Below are positions 32,659-42,289 of a stretch of 64,000 nt of DNA, piece by piece. The DNA is from Jiangella sp. DSM 45060 (GTDB taxonomy: Bacteria; Actinomycetota; Actinomycetes; Jiangellales; Jiangellaceae). A program made the translations under genes and the position numbers. Position 1 is the first letter of the stretch; every line of letters starts with the position of its first letter. The stretch is taken from positions 1,178,001 to 1,242,000 of the forward strand of contig NZ_LT629771.1 in assembly GCF_900105175.1 (NCBI RefSeq). The letters are read 5' to 3'. The notes beneath the pieces were generated by a model. It saw nothing but the letters and a program-made list of their open reading frames with translations, did not search any database and had not been told where the DNA came from.

Positions 32659-35600
32659 ATGACGCGTGTGTCCACCACTCTGGCCGCGATGGTCGCTGCC
32701 GTTGCCTTGCTCTTCTCCGGTCTCGTCGCATCGTCGGCCTCGGCCGCCGATGAGACGGTCGTCTACCTCGACCAGGCCGGCGGCGACGACACGTCTCCTG
32801 GAACCGACCCTGACCAACCCCTGCGGACGCTCACCCAGGCGCTGCGGAAGGTCACTCCTGACGGCGGCCGCATCGTCATCATGAGCGACTACCGGCTCGA
32901 ACTCTCGATCACCGAGCCCGCGCATACCGGCGACATCCTCGTGACCAGCTCCGACGGCGAGATGGACTATCCGGGGCGGCTGATCTTCGGGGACACGCCG
33001 TTCATCGAGTACAACCTCGCGGGACCCACGACCTTCGCGGACCTGGGGGTCGTCACCTCGCAGTGGGCGGTCTTCGCCGCGAACTGGAACCCGATCACCT
33101 TCGGTGAGGGCGTCGCGATGGAGAGCACCCCGACGGCGGGCCGGCGCCAGGTGTTCGTGGTGGGTGGCTATCACGGGCCGTCCGCGGAGGACACCGTGCT
33201 CGACGCCGACTCGCACATCACGATCAACTCGGGGACCTTCTACAAGGTGACCGGCTTCAGCCGCGGCAAGGGCGCCGGGACGCAGACCTACACCGGTACC
33301 TCTCACATCACGCTCAACGGCGGCATCGTCCAGGAGATCTTCGGGGCATCGCTCGAGAACCACTACTCGGGCAGCACCGAGATCACGATGACGGGCGGCC
33401 GCGTGGGCGCCTTGCACACGGCCGGCGACGTGACCCGCTACCTCGTCGGCGGTGCCGATGTCGAGCTCACCGGCGGTCACGTCAACACGATCGACATCAA
33501 CAACGTGGTCGAGGATGTCGACCTCACGCTCGACGGCGTGGACTGGGACGCCATCGAGGCCGAGAACGCCTGGGGCGGGGAAGGCCGTCACCAGCAGATC
33601 CTCGAGTTCGCAGCGGTCCGGACGGTGCGCTTCGCGGGACAGCACCACACGGCCGACCAGGTCGCGGCGCTCAGGGAGATCTTCGACGTCCTGATCAACA
33701 CCGCGGACGTCCACGTCAGTGCCGACGGCGGCGGCAGCGCATGCACCGCGGAGAGCCCGTGCGGCAGCCTGGAGACCGCGCTCGGCCTGCTCGCCGCTGA
33801 CGGCGGGGCGATCACGATTCACGGCGACGTCGCCTGGGACGTCGATGCGGCCACGCTGGCCGCCGGCGCAGGACGGGTCACGTTCGTCGGTGACGGTGCG
33901 GCATCGATCGCCTTCCCCGCCGGCGCCGAGCTCGCGATCGCACGTGACGTCACCTTCAGCTCGGTCGAGCTGGCGAACGCGGGCGCGTTGGAGCTGTTGG
34001 CCGACGGCGTGGACCTGACGATCGGCGAGGGCGTCAGCGTGGCCGACGGCAGCCAGGTCGGTGTGGCCGGCAGCAGCGACGGCGCCTCGATCTCGATCGA
34101 GTCCGGCGAGTTCGCCCGCGTCGCCGGCAGCACCGATCTGACCGGCGACTTCGACGGCACGACGGACGTGACGATCGCTGGTGGTGAGGTCGAGCAGGTC
34201 TGGGCGGGCACGGACTCGGCGCACGACGTCGCTGGTGCGACGGTGACCGTCGCCGGCGGTGAGGTCGGGACGCTCCACGCCTCCGCGGGCCGGATCACCG
34301 AGACGCTGATGGCTCGCTTCCTCGGGGGCAGCGTCCGGAACGCGCAGCTCGAGCGTGCTGACGGCGAGGTCAGGATGCGGCTCGGCGAGACCGAGATCGC
34401 GGAGATCTCGATCGCCGACTGGGCGGCTGCCGACGGCGCGGAGCGCGCGCTGACGCGGCTCCCGGGTGCCGACCAGGAGGTGATCGACCAGATCGCGGCG
34501 GCCTTCGACGGCATCACCGAGGACGAGGTCGTGTACCTGTCCGCCGGCGGCGATGGTGACGGCAGCAGCCCGACCCACGCCAGCGGTGACCTGAGTGCGG
34601 CGATCGCCGCACTGTCCGGTGACGGGCGCGTGGTGGTGACGGACCAGTACACGGTCGAGGAGGGGTACGACGTCGACGACCACAGCGCGCACGCCGTGCT
34701 GACGACCGACGACGGCGACATCGACTTCGCCGCCGACGGTGCGGCGCTGCAGATCGAGGGCGCGCTGCGGCTGGGCGGTCCGACCACGTTCGAGAACGTG
34801 CTGCTGCAGTCCCCGGCCGTCGACGGCACCATCTACGCGATGGGTGAGCCCTTGACGATCGGCGCCGGCGTCGACACCGCGTTCACCCGGCGCGGCGAGA
34901 CCTACCTGAGCATCGTCGGCGGGAGCAACGACACCGAGCCCGCACCGGTCACGTCGGTGACGGTCGAGGGCGGGCAGTGGGCCGGACTGCGTGGCGGGTC
35001 CGCCAGCACCGCGGCGGTGACGACCGGCGCCGAGGTGTCCGTCCAGATCGACGGCGGCACGTTCTACGGGCCGGTCGTCCTCTCCCACCGTGGCGAGAGC
35101 TCGGGATCGGCGTCCGCCACGATCGACGGCGGGACCTTCATGCGGGGTGTCTACGCCGTCCACGAGGAGGACGGCAGCGACTACGCGGCCGACTACGACG
35201 CGGACATCACGGTGAACGGCGGTCAGTTCTGGTCGACGATCGCGCCGGCGAAGTCCCGTTCGACGGTGCTGGCCGGCACCTTCGACCTCACGGTCACCGG
35301 TGGCGACTTCGGCCACCTCACCGACCTGCTCGGGACGGAGGGCTACGCCGGCGACATGGCCAGCGCCCTGCACATCGATCCCGCGATCGAGGCGGCCGTG
35401 CCGGAGGGTGAGCTGACGTTCACCAACCCGCTCGTCCGAGCGGCCGACCCGTACATGTTCACCCACGAGGGGCAGTACTACTTCCTGGCGACGTCCAGCA
35501 CCACGATGGCGCTGCACAAGGTCGCCAACCCCTCGGACCTGTCCGAGTCCGTGGGTTCGGTGATCTTCGCTCCGGAGGACATGCAGAACCTGTGGTCGCC

Positions 35601-37053
35601 GGAGATCCATCATCTGACAGCCGAGGAGGTCGGCGAGGAGAACGCCGGGTGGTACCTGTACCTGTCGGCGACCGACCCGAACGATCCGGCTGCCGAGGGC
35701 CAGCGCCAGTACGTGCTCAAGGCGCTCGACGGCGATGATCTGCTGGGCCGCTGGGGCAACCCGGTCACCGGCGAGGTGAACGTCCCGCAGCGCATCACGA
35801 ACGCGGATGATCCCGACTTCAACACCGACGAGTTCGTGGCGGGCATCTCGCTCATGCGAGTCGCCGGCGAGACCTACATCACCTACGTCGCCGAAGAAGG
35901 ACGCGGAACGGCCGACTTCCACCAGACGATCAACATGAGCCACATGGTCAACCCGTGGACCCTCGCCGGTGAGCCGAGCATCATCACCAAGTCCGAGTAC
36001 GACTGGGAGATGCACGGGTACGCCCAGTCGACCAGCGACCCGAACATGTGGTGGCCGAAGGTCGTGGAGGGCGGTACCGCCGTCTACGGTGACGACGGCG
36101 AGGTGTTCATGGCGTACTCCGCCAGCGGCTACTGGACCATCTACTACGCCATCGGCTATCTGAGGTACACCGGCGGCGACCCGATGGACGCCTCGAACTG
36201 GGTCAAGAACCCGACCCCGATCATGAGCAAGAACACCGAGGTCACGGGCCCGGGTACCGGTCCGAACTTCGTCGACCACGAGGGCACCGACTGGTTCCTG
36301 TTCCAGGCTCGCCCGGGCCCGGACACCCAGACGGCCCGGTACGCCTTCATCGAGCCGTACACCGCAGACGCCGACGGGTTGACGATCGGCGACGGCTCGG
36401 GCCATCCGGCGCCGCTGGGGACCGAGTACACGTTGAGCGTGAACCCGATCCCACTGAGCGAGAAGATCAGTGGGTTCACCCCCGCCGATGACGTACGCCC
36501 GGACGTGTCCCTGGTATCGCCGTCGGCGGCGGGGCCGATGCCCGAGGTGGCGATCCAGGTCGATGCGACCGACGACGTCGGGCTGGCGAGGATCGTGGCG
36601 AACGTCTACGACGGCGACACGCTCGTGAAGAGCACGTCGTCCACGGCCGGCGGCGCCGCCTCGGCCACGCACACCGCGACCGTGACGCTGCCCGACGGCC
36701 GGTACACGATCCGGTACAACGCGCACGACCTGGCGGGCAACGTGTCGCGGACCTCGACCTTCGACGTCACCGCGGACACCACGGCGCCGACGGTCACCGT
36801 GAAGGAGGGCCCGCGGTTCACCGTCGAGGCGGACGGCGGGGGCTACGCACAGGTCAGCTACAAGCTCCACGACGCCGGGAAGATCGACAAGGCCGTGCTG
36901 AACGGCACCGTGATCGACCTGGTCGACGACGTCTGGTCGGACCTGAACGCCGTCCGGCCCGGCGCCTTCGGTGCCGCCGTCAGGGGCGAGAACACGCTGG
37001 TCGTGTACGACGTCGCGGGTAACGGCGAGGCGGTCACGTTCACCCTGGAGTGA
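32659..37053 (+). CDS. Large secreted multidomain protein with GH43-like catalytic domain, 1464 aa
   Basis: A Sec signal peptide (apolar core LAAMVAAVALLFSGLVA, cleavage near ASA, residue 29) is followed by three related beta-helix-like modules starting near residues 34, 351 and 624. Each opens with a strand, a GG-rich turn and an SLETAL/TLTQAL-type helix, and then repeats TGG/DGG strands. Residues ~921-1275 form a five-bladed GH43-like domain: NPLVRAADPYMFTHEGQYYF (the Asp general base), LWSPEIHHL, and WWPKVVEGGTAVY (candidate Glu acid). An Ig-like module (PDVSLVSPSAAGPMPEV) and a final beta domain (TAPTVTVKEGPRF) complete it. It probably cleaves a plant or microbial polysaccharide outside the cell. 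ATG 32659 has GTGGAG. There is no LPXTG anchor. Confidence 0.85.
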   Translation: MTRVSTTLAAMVAAVALLFSGLVASSASAADETVVYLDQAGGDDTSPGTDPDQPLRTLTQALRKVTPDGGRIVIMSDYRLELSITEPAHTGDILVTSSDGEMDYPGRLIFGDTPFIEYNLAGPTTFADLGVVTSQWAVFAANWNPITFGEGVAMESTPTAGRRQVFVVGGYHGPSAEDTVLDADSHITINSGTFYKVTGFSRGKGAGTQTYTGTSHITLNGGIVQEIFGASLENHYSGSTEITMTGGRVGALHTAGDVTRYLVGGADVELTGGHVNTIDINNVVEDVDLTLDGVDWDAIEAENAWGGEGRHQQILEFAAVRTVRFAGQHHTADQVAALREIFDVLINTADVHVSADGGGSACTAESPCGSLETALGLLAADGGAITIHGDVAWDVDAATLAAGAGRVTFVGDGAASIAFPAGAELAIARDVTFSSVELANAGALELLADGVDLTIGEGVSVADGSQVGVAGSSDGASISIESGEFARVAGSTDLTGDFDGTTDVTIAGGEVEQVWAGTDSAHDVAGATVTVAGGEVGTLHASAGRITETLMARFLGGSVRNAQLERADGEVRMRLGETEIAEISIADWAAADGAERALTRLPGADQEVIDQIAAAFDGITEDEVVYLSAGGDGDGSSPTHASGDLSAAIAALSGDGRVVVTDQYTVEEGYDVDDHSAHAVLTTDDGDIDFAADGAALQIEGALRLGGPTTFENVLLQSPAVDGTIYAMGEPLTIGAGVDTAFTRRGETYLSIVGGSNDTEPAPVTSVTVEGGQWAGLRGGSASTAAVTTGAEVSVQIDGGTFYGPVVLSHRGESSGSASATIDGGTFMRGVYAVHEEDGSDYAADYDADITVNGGQFWSTIAPAKSRSTVLAGTFDLTVTGGDFGHLTDLLGTEGYAGDMASALHIDPAIEAAVPEGELTFTNPLVRAADPYMFTHEGQYYFLATSSTTMALHKVANPSDLSESVGSVIFAPEDMQNLWSPEIHHLTAEEVGEENAGWYLYLSATDPNDPAAEGQRQYVLKALDGDDLLGRWGNPVTGEVNVPQRITNADDPDFNTDEFVAGISLMRVAGETYITYVAEEGRGTADFHQTINMSHMVNPWTLAGEPSIITKSEYDWEMHGYAQSTSDPNMWWPKVVEGGTAVYGDDGEVFMAYSASGYWTIYYAIGYLRYTGGDPMDASNWVKNPTPIMSKNTEVTGPGTGPNFVDHEGTDWFLFQARPGPDTQTARYAFIEPYTADADGLTIGDGSGHPAPLGTEYTLSVNPIPLSEKISGFTPADDVRPDVSLVSPSAAGPMPEVAIQVDATDDVGLARIVANVYDGDTLVKSTSSTAGGAASATHTATVTLPDGRYTIRYNAHDLAGNVSRTSTFDVTADTTAPTVTVKEGPRFTVEADGGGYAQVSYKLHDAGKIDKAVLNGTVIDLVDDVWSDLNAVRPGAFGAAVRGENTLVVYDVAGNGEAVTFTLE

Positions 37054-37066
37054 GTGCAGTTCGTCC

Positions 37067-37113
37067 CGCCGGCCTGCGACCGTTCCCGAACGGACGCAGG
37101 CCGGCGGCGTTTT
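37067..37113 (+). terminator. Rho-independent terminator after the GH43-like gene
   Basis: CGCCGGCCTGCG (37067-37078) and CGCAGGCCGGCG (37095-37106) form a perfect 12-base-pair stem, with an extra GTTC/GAAC pairing in the loop and TTTT shortly after. It separates the glycosidase gene from the ABC operon. Confidence 0.85.
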
Positions 37114-37147
37114 CCGGCACGTGGGATAATGTAAGTACCTCTAGACA

Positions 37148-37176
37148 TTGACACAATAAAAACGGCTTCATATGCT
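37148..37176 (+). promoter_or_regulatory. Promoter of the sugar ABC transporter operon
   Basis: TTGACA (37148-37153), a 17-base spacer and TATGCT (37171-37176) give a near-consensus promoter about 70 bases before the binding-protein gene. AATGT (37128-37132) and ACATT (37145-37149) flank its upstream side as a spaced inverted repeat that recalls half-sites of the GntR-type operator; this is weaker than the sites at 30277 and 44581. Confidence 0.75.
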
Positions 37177-37245
37177 GCCTCAATCAGCAGCAGCGTCAGG
37201 TGTGCGTCCCGCACGTCGGTGCTGTCCGGACAAGGAGGTCTGACG

Positions 37246-38607
37246 GTGGTCAGCAGCAATCGACAGCTCAGCCGGCGCGGTCTGCTGGGTGGAGCCCTCG
37301 GGCTCATGGCGGGATCGAGCCTGCTCTCGGCCTGCGGCGGCTCCGGCGACGGTGGCGGCGGGAGCGCGAACCCGCCCGACGATCAGGGGTCCGCGGACGA
37401 GGGCGAGCTGGTCGTCTGGGGTGGTGTGGCGCCCGAGAGCGGTCCGCAGGAACTGGTCGCCGCGTTCATGGAGAAGTACCCCGGCATCAAGGTCGAGTAC
37501 GTCCGGTACGTCAACGACGAACAGGGCATCCTCAAGCTCGACACCGCGTTGCAGGGTGGCGTCCCGATCGACGTGTTCTTCTCGTACGGGACCGTCGACG
37601 TGGTCCGTCGCTCGCAGGCAGGCCTTGCGCTGGACCTCACCGACCTCGCGCGCCAGGACGACATGGCGAAGGCGTTCGTCCAGGACGAGCCGATCAGCAC
37701 CCTGGTCGACGGCAAGCTCTACTCGATCCCGACGACTCACTTCCCGAACTTCGTCGTCATCAACCAGGACGCGATGGACGCCGCCGGTATCGAGATCCCG
37801 TACGACTGGACGGTGGACGACTATCACCGGGTCGCGCAGGAGTTCAAGGCTGCCGGATTCGACGTCGGCGCCTACAACGTGCCTCGGCATGCGGCCGCCG
37901 GCCTCGGCGGTGACTACCTCTACAAGGAGGGCGGCACCGAGTCCAACTTCGACCACCCGCTCTTCCGGCAGCGGCTCGAGCAGACCCTCGCGATGGAGGA
38001 CGACGGCTCGATCTTCACCCAGGAACGGATCTCGGCCGAGGGCATCGGCGGTTACGCGCAGAACTACTTCCTCGACGGAACGTTCGCCATGATGCTCGAC
38101 GGAACGATCGCGATCCGGTACGTCAAGAACCTCGAGGAATACCCGCACGACTTCCGCACCACCTTCCGGCCGTACCCGGGTCTCGTGACCGGCGAGCCGT
38201 ACTTCAATCCCGGCGTGCGCGGCGACGACGTCCAGATCTCCTCGAAGAGCCAGTACCAGTCCGCGGCGTGGACCTTCGTCAAGTTCTGGATGGGCGAAGG
38301 AGCGCACTTCATGTCGCCCTCCGGCAAGGTCTCGCCGGCGCAGTACGACAACCCGACGGACGAGCTGTACGAAAGCCTGTTCGGCCCGGACGCCGACGCC
38401 CTCTTCGACGTCGAGGCGTTCGAGAAGACGTTCTTCGCCCCGGAGCCGCCGCTCTCCGTGCGCAGCATCACGACCGCCTACACCGAGATCTCCCAGATCA
38501 AGGAACAGATCGAGGGCGAGATCCGGTTGCGCACCAAGTCGATCGACGACGGTCTCGCGGAGATGAAGCAGAAGGCCGACGAGGCCATCGCCGCCGCGCT
38601 GTCCTGA
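37246..38607 (+). CDS. Sugar ABC transporter substrate-binding lipoprotein, 453 aa
   Basis: This family 1 (MalE/UgpB-like) binding protein has a twin-arginine signal (LSRRGLLGGALG) with lipobox LLSAC followed by a Gly/Ser-rich linker. The mature domain has VVWGGVAPESGPQELVAAFMEKYPGI, and LYSIPTTHFPNFVVINQDA, typical of carbohydrate binders. GTG 37246 is preferred since AAGGAGG is 7 bases upstream; the ORF otherwise extends to 37219. It delivers a mono- or oligosaccharide to the two permeases downstream. No ATPase is encoded in the locus, so a shared MsiK-type ATPase is implied. Confidence 0.93.
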   Translation: MVSSNRQLSRRGLLGGALGLMAGSSLLSACGGSGDGGGGSANPPDDQGSADEGELVVWGGVAPESGPQELVAAFMEKYPGIKVEYVRYVNDEQGILKLDTALQGGVPIDVFFSYGTVDVVRRSQAGLALDLTDLARQDDMAKAFVQDEPISTLVDGKLYSIPTTHFPNFVVINQDAMDAAGIEIPYDWTVDDYHRVAQEFKAAGFDVGAYNVPRHAAAGLGGDYLYKEGGTESNFDHPLFRQRLEQTLAMEDDGSIFTQERISAEGIGGYAQNYFLDGTFAMMLDGTIAIRYVKNLEEYPHDFRTTFRPYPGLVTGEPYFNPGVRGDDVQISSKSQYQSAAWTFVKFWMGEGAHFMSPSGKVSPAQYDNPTDELYESLFGPDADALFDVEAFEKTFFAPEPPLSVRSITTAYTEISQIKEQIEGEIRLRTKSIDDGLAEMKQKADEAIAAALS

Positions 38608-38610
38608 CGG

Positions 38611-39579
38611 ATGACACCTGTGACTGTAACCGAAGAGCTGACCAAGCCGAGCGGAGGGGCGGCGAAGCCGTCCCGCGCCCGGAAACCGGGCCGACTCGTC
38701 AACGGCTACCGCTGGTGGGTGCCGTGGATGTTCCTGGTCCCGATCGTCGTCCTGGTGCTGGCGTTCCTGGTGGTCCCGCTGTTCTCGGGCCTGTTCATCG
38801 CCTTCACCGACTGGAACGTCGTCTCCGGGATCGAGGGCATTCGGTGGATCGGCCTGGCCAACTTCCAGGAGCTCTTCCAGGACGACATGTTCTGGTCGTC
38901 CATCGGCAGGACGTTGTTCTACGCCGGCATCGGGACGCCGCTCACGGTCGCCGTCGGGATGGTGCTCGGCCTGGCGCTGAACCAGCCGATGCCCGCGCGC
39001 GGCCTGATCCGGGCGATCTTCTTCCTTCCCGCCCTCGTCAACACGATCGCGGCGGGGACCGTGTGGCTCTCGTTGCTCCACCCGACGTCGGGACCCGTGA
39101 ACCAGGCGCTGACCGCACTCGGGATCGAGAACCCGCCCACGTGGTTCGTCTCGCAGGACTGGGCGCTGCCGGCGATCGTGATCATGTCGGTGTGGATCAG
39201 CGCCGGATACGTGGCGATCCTGGTCATCGCGGCGTTGCAGGACATGCCGCCCGAGCTGTACGAGGCCGCCAAGATCGACGGAGCTGGGGCGTTCCGGCAG
39301 TTCACCACCGTCACCCTCCCGGGGCTGGTCCCGATCCTCACCTTCCTGCTCATCACCTCGTTCATCGGGCGATCGCAGACGTTCGGACTGATCCAGTTCA
39401 TGACCGGAGGTGGCCCGGGCGATTCGACCACCGTGCTCTCGTACTACATGTACGAGGCCGGCTTCCACTCGTACCGCTTCGGTTACGCGGCGGCGATCGG
39501 TGTGATGAGCATGCTGGGCGTGCTGGTGCTGTCGGTGGGGCTGTTCCGTCTGCAGCGGGGCCGGGGACTGTACACATGA
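38611..39579 (+). CDS. Sugar ABC transporter permease (MalF-like), 322 aa
   Basis: This is a CUT1-type permease with about six transmembrane helices after a cytosolic N-terminus. The first helix is MFLVPIVVLVLAFLVVPLFSG, then FYAGIGTPLTVAVGMVLGLAL and the EAA loop ELYEAAKIDGAGAFRQFTTVTLP, which docks on the ATPase. It starts 3 bases after the binding-protein stop; the SD is weak, so translation is probably coupled. Confidence 0.93.
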   Translation: MTPVTVTEELTKPSGGAAKPSRARKPGRLVNGYRWWVPWMFLVPIVVLVLAFLVVPLFSGLFIAFTDWNVVSGIEGIRWIGLANFQELFQDDMFWSSIGRTLFYAGIGTPLTVAVGMVLGLALNQPMPARGLIRAIFFLPALVNTIAAGTVWLSLLHPTSGPVNQALTALGIENPPTWFVSQDWALPAIVIMSVWISAGYVAILVIAALQDMPPELYEAAKIDGAGAFRQFTTVTLPGLVPILTFLLITSFIGRSQTFGLIQFMTGGGPGDSTTVLSYYMYEAGFHSYRFGYAAAIGVMSMLGVLVLSVGLFRLQRGRGLYT

Positions 39580-39589
39580 GGAGCCACGA

Positions 39590-40477
39590 ATGAGCACGGC
39601 GTCCGTCGAGACGGCGCAGCGCGCGCCCCACCCGGGCCGGATCCGGCGCCGGCGCAGGGCACGCATCGCGTACTGGACCCGCGGGCTGATCATGTCGCTG
39701 CTCGCGCTGCTGTTCCTGACACCCTTCCTGTGGATGCTGTCCTCGGCACTGAAGCGGAACGGGGACATCTTCTCGGTGCCGACGCAGTGGATCCCGGATC
39801 CGCTGGTGTGGGACAACTTCATCGACGTCTGGACCGGCGAACGGTCCATGCTGCGCTACTTCAGCAACTCCACCATCGTCGTGGTGGCGACCATTCTCGG
39901 CCAGCTCTTCGTGGTCACGCTCGCCGGCTACGCCTTCGGGCAGCTGAAGTTCAAGGGCCAGAACGTGCTGTTCATCGCCTTCCTGGCCACGTCGATGGTG
40001 CCGACCCAGTTGCTGCTGGTGCCGCGCTTCATGTTCTTCAGCCAGATCGGCCTCTACGACACCCTCATGGCCCTGATCGTTCCGGGCCTGGCCTCGGTCT
40101 TCGCGACGTTCCTCCTGCGGCAGCATTTCGCCGCGGCGCCACGCGAGCTCGGTGAGGCCGCACGTATCGACGGTGCGAGCGAGTGGCGGATCTTCTTCCA
40201 CATCTACCTGCCCCTGGCGCGGCCGATGCTCGCCGCCCTGGCGATCCTGATCTTCGACTCGACGTGGAACGACTACGAGAGCGCACTGATCATGATCACG
40301 GACGAGGCGAAGTACACGGTGCCGCTCGGGCTGACCCGCTTCATGTCGGACGACGGCACGGTGTCGCTGGGGCCGGCGCTGGCCGGCTCGGTCTCCTCGA
40401 TCATCCCGGTGCTGATCATCTTCCTGATCTTCCAGCGGCATTTCATGAAGTCGATGGCGCGAGCCGGCCTACGTTGA
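39590..40477 (+). CDS. Sugar ABC transporter permease (MalG-like), 295 aa
   Basis: This is the second CUT1 permease. It has LLFLTPFLWMLSSALKRNGDIF, a typical MalG opening, AFLATSMVPTQLLLVPRFMF and the EAA loop ELGEAARIDGASEWRIFFHIYLPL. About six membrane helices are predicted. SD GAGGAG lies before ATG 39590, 10 bases after the first permease gene. It forms the channel with the MalF-like protein. Confidence 0.93.
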   Translation: MSTASVETAQRAPHPGRIRRRRRARIAYWTRGLIMSLLALLFLTPFLWMLSSALKRNGDIFSVPTQWIPDPLVWDNFIDVWTGERSMLRYFSNSTIVVVATILGQLFVVTLAGYAFGQLKFKGQNVLFIAFLATSMVPTQLLLVPRFMFFSQIGLYDTLMALIVPGLASVFATFLLRQHFAAAPRELGEAARIDGASEWRIFFHIYLPLARPMLAALAILIFDSTWNDYESALIMITDEAKYTVPLGLTRFMSDDGTVSLGPALAGSVSSIIPVLIIFLIFQRHFMKSMARAGLR

Positions 40478-40496
40478 CGAATCGTACGGAGGAACC

Positions 40497-41486
40497 ATGA
40501 CGGCTGCGGCCGCCGAGCACCAGGTCACGTCGGTCTCCGGGTGGGAGGCGCTGCGGCTGTCGACGAGCGATCTCGAGGTCACCGTCCTTCCGGGCAAGGG
40601 CGCGGACATCACCTCGATCCGCGATCGCGCCGGCGACGTGGAGCTGCTGTGGACCCCGCGCTGGGGTCTGCGGCCGCCGTGGGCGCTGCCAATGCCCGGG
40701 GCGCCCGATGCGCTGGCCCTCGACCGCTCCGGTGGTGGCTGGAACACGATGTTCCCCAACGCCGGCCGCGCCTGCGTCGAGCACGGCGTCGACTGGGGCT
40801 TCCACGGCGAGACCTGGCTCGCTCCCTTCGACTGGGAACCGGAGCCGGGCGGGGTTCGCCTGACGACGGCGCTGGCCCGCAGCCCGTTCACCGTCAGCAA
40901 GCTCGTGCGCGTCACCGGCAACCAGGTCGTGGTCACCGAGTCCGTGACGCACGTGGGGGCGCGGCCCGTCGACGTGCTCTGGTGTCAGCACCCGGCGTTC
41001 GGCGCACCGCTGATCGGGCCGGCGACCACGGTCGCGATCACCGGATGCGTGGTGCACCCGGACCTGCCCGACGACATCCCGGCCACCACCGCGCCGCCAC
41101 GCTGGCCCGAGCACACCGAGGTCGACGGCGCCCACCTCGATCTCTCCCGGCTCGACGCCGCGGGGAGCGGTGGGGCGCGGCTGGCGTTCCTCGGCTCGTT
41201 CGAGGACGAGCAGGTGCGCGCGCGGATCCACAACCCCGAGCTCGGGCTCGGGGTGGAGCTGGCCTGGAGCAGGCAGGACTTCCCCTTCGCCTGGTACTGG
41301 TACGAGTCCGGCGGGCGACAGGACTACCCCTGGTACGGGACCGCGCACTCGCTGGCGCTGGAGCCGGCCTCGGGCTATCCCAGTGGGGTGCACCGGGCGC
41401 GCCGGCTCACCGGCACCGAGCTGACGATCCACCCGGGGGAGACCGTGACCAAGTCTGTGGCGATGACGGTCGTACGCGGCGACTGA
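40497..41486 (+). CDS. Aldose 1-epimerase-like (galactose mutarotase fold) protein, 329 aa
   Basis: The protein has the beta-sandwich mutarotase fold: LEVTVLPGKGADITSIRDRA near the start, GWNTMFPNAG, CVEHGVDWGFHGETW (the family's conserved His region), VLWCQHPAFGAPL and ALEPASGYPSG with the late Glu. This matches the DUF4432/epimerase-like group of catabolic loci. It may equilibrate anomers of the imported sugar. SD GGAGG is good. It is the last plus-strand gene of the ABC operon and converges on the SDR gene with 14 bases between. Confidence 0.85.
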   Translation: MTAAAAEHQVTSVSGWEALRLSTSDLEVTVLPGKGADITSIRDRAGDVELLWTPRWGLRPPWALPMPGAPDALALDRSGGGWNTMFPNAGRACVEHGVDWGFHGETWLAPFDWEPEPGGVRLTTALARSPFTVSKLVRVTGNQVVVTESVTHVGARPVDVLWCQHPAFGAPLIGPATTVAITGCVVHPDLPDDIPATTAPPRWPEHTEVDGAHLDLSRLDAAGSGGARLAFLGSFEDEQVRARIHNPELGLGVELAWSRQDFPFAWYWYESGGRQDYPWYGTAHSLALEPASGYPSGVHRARRLTGTELTIHPGETVTKSVAMTVVRGD

Positions 41487-41500
41487 GCCGCCGGGGCGCC

Positions 41501-42289
41501 TCAGAAGGGGTCGTCCAGCATGGAGTCGATCGCGCCGTCGATGGACTGGCCGCCGTCGACGGTGATCGTCTGGCCGACGATGAAGCGACTCTTGGACTCG
41601 TCGGCCAGGAACACGGCGAGCTCCGCGATGTCGGCGGGCGTCCCGCCGCCCCCGAAGGGGATCTTGCGGTTGAAGCCGTTGAGGTCGCGCTCGGAGTAGC
41701 GGTCGAGGGCCTTGGTGTGGATCAGGCCCGGGGCGATGCAGTTGACGTTGATCCCGTACTCGATCAGTTCCACCCCGAGCGACTTGGTCATCATGTTCAG
41801 CCCCGCCTTGGCGGCCGAGTACGGCAGCGCCTTGCGGCGGACCCAGGTGACGTCGCCGTGGATCGACGAGATGTTGATGATGGCGCCGTGCACCTCCTGA
41901 GCGACCATCGACTTCGCCGCGGCACGCGCGCAGTAGGACGCCGCGCTCAGGTTGAGGGCGATCTGGCTGTCCCAGTACTCGGTCGGCATGTCGATGAAGC
42001 CGCCGGGCGGCATGCGCAGCGCTCCGCCGGCGTTGTTGACGAGCACGTCGATGCGCCCGAAGCGTTCGACGAAGCGCTCGACCATGGCGTGGGCCTCGCC
42101 CGCATCGGCGACGTCGGCGGCGAAGATCTCCGCCTCGACACCGAACTCCCGGCACTGCTGCGCGACCTGCTCCGCGTCCGCTGCCGAGGATCTGTGGTTG
42201 ACGCCGACGTGGTACCCCTCGCGGGCGAACGCCAGCGCGCAGCCGGCGCCGATCCCGCGCGAGGCCCCGGTGATCAGGGCGGCCTTCAT
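41501..42289 (-). CDS. Short-chain dehydrogenase/reductase, 262 aa
   Basis: This is a classical SDR with ALITGASRGIGAGCALAF (nucleotide loop), NNAGG, the catalytic ISSIHGDVTW Ser and YSAAKAG Tyr-x-x-x-Lys, and the terminal ITVDGGQSIDGAI. Cofactor preference leans to NADP(H), judged by HRSSA after strand 2. It is presumably a dehydrogenase for the sugar or polyol of this locus. Its ATG at 42289 overlaps the stop of the MBL gene (ATGA). With the MBL and Gfo/Idh genes it forms the minus-strand operon driven from 44592. Confidence 0.93.
   Translation of the reverse strand: MKAALITGASRGIGAGCALAFAREGYHVGVNHRSSAADAEQVAQQCREFGVEAEIFAADVADAGEAHAMVERFVERFGRIDVLVNNAGGALRMPPGGFIDMPTEYWDSQIALNLSAASYCARAAAKSMVAQEVHGAIINISSIHGDVTWVRRKALPYSAAKAGLNMMTKSLGVELIEYGINVNCIAPGLIHTKALDRYSERDLNGFNRKIPFGGGGTPADIAELAVFLADESKSRFIVGQTITVDGGQSIDGAIDSMLDDPF

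Noticed and set aside
32578-36870. A 1430-codon open frame antisense to the GH43-like gene
   Set aside because: Arg/Val/Asp/Gly/His-rich with no domain; typical antisense shadow of a long GC-rich gene that has signal peptide, SD, promoter and recognisable domains.
37180-39849. An 889-codon open frame antisense to the sugar ABC genes
   Set aside because: Low-complexity Arg/His/Asp/Gln composition, no start signals; the plus strand encodes clear transporter proteins.
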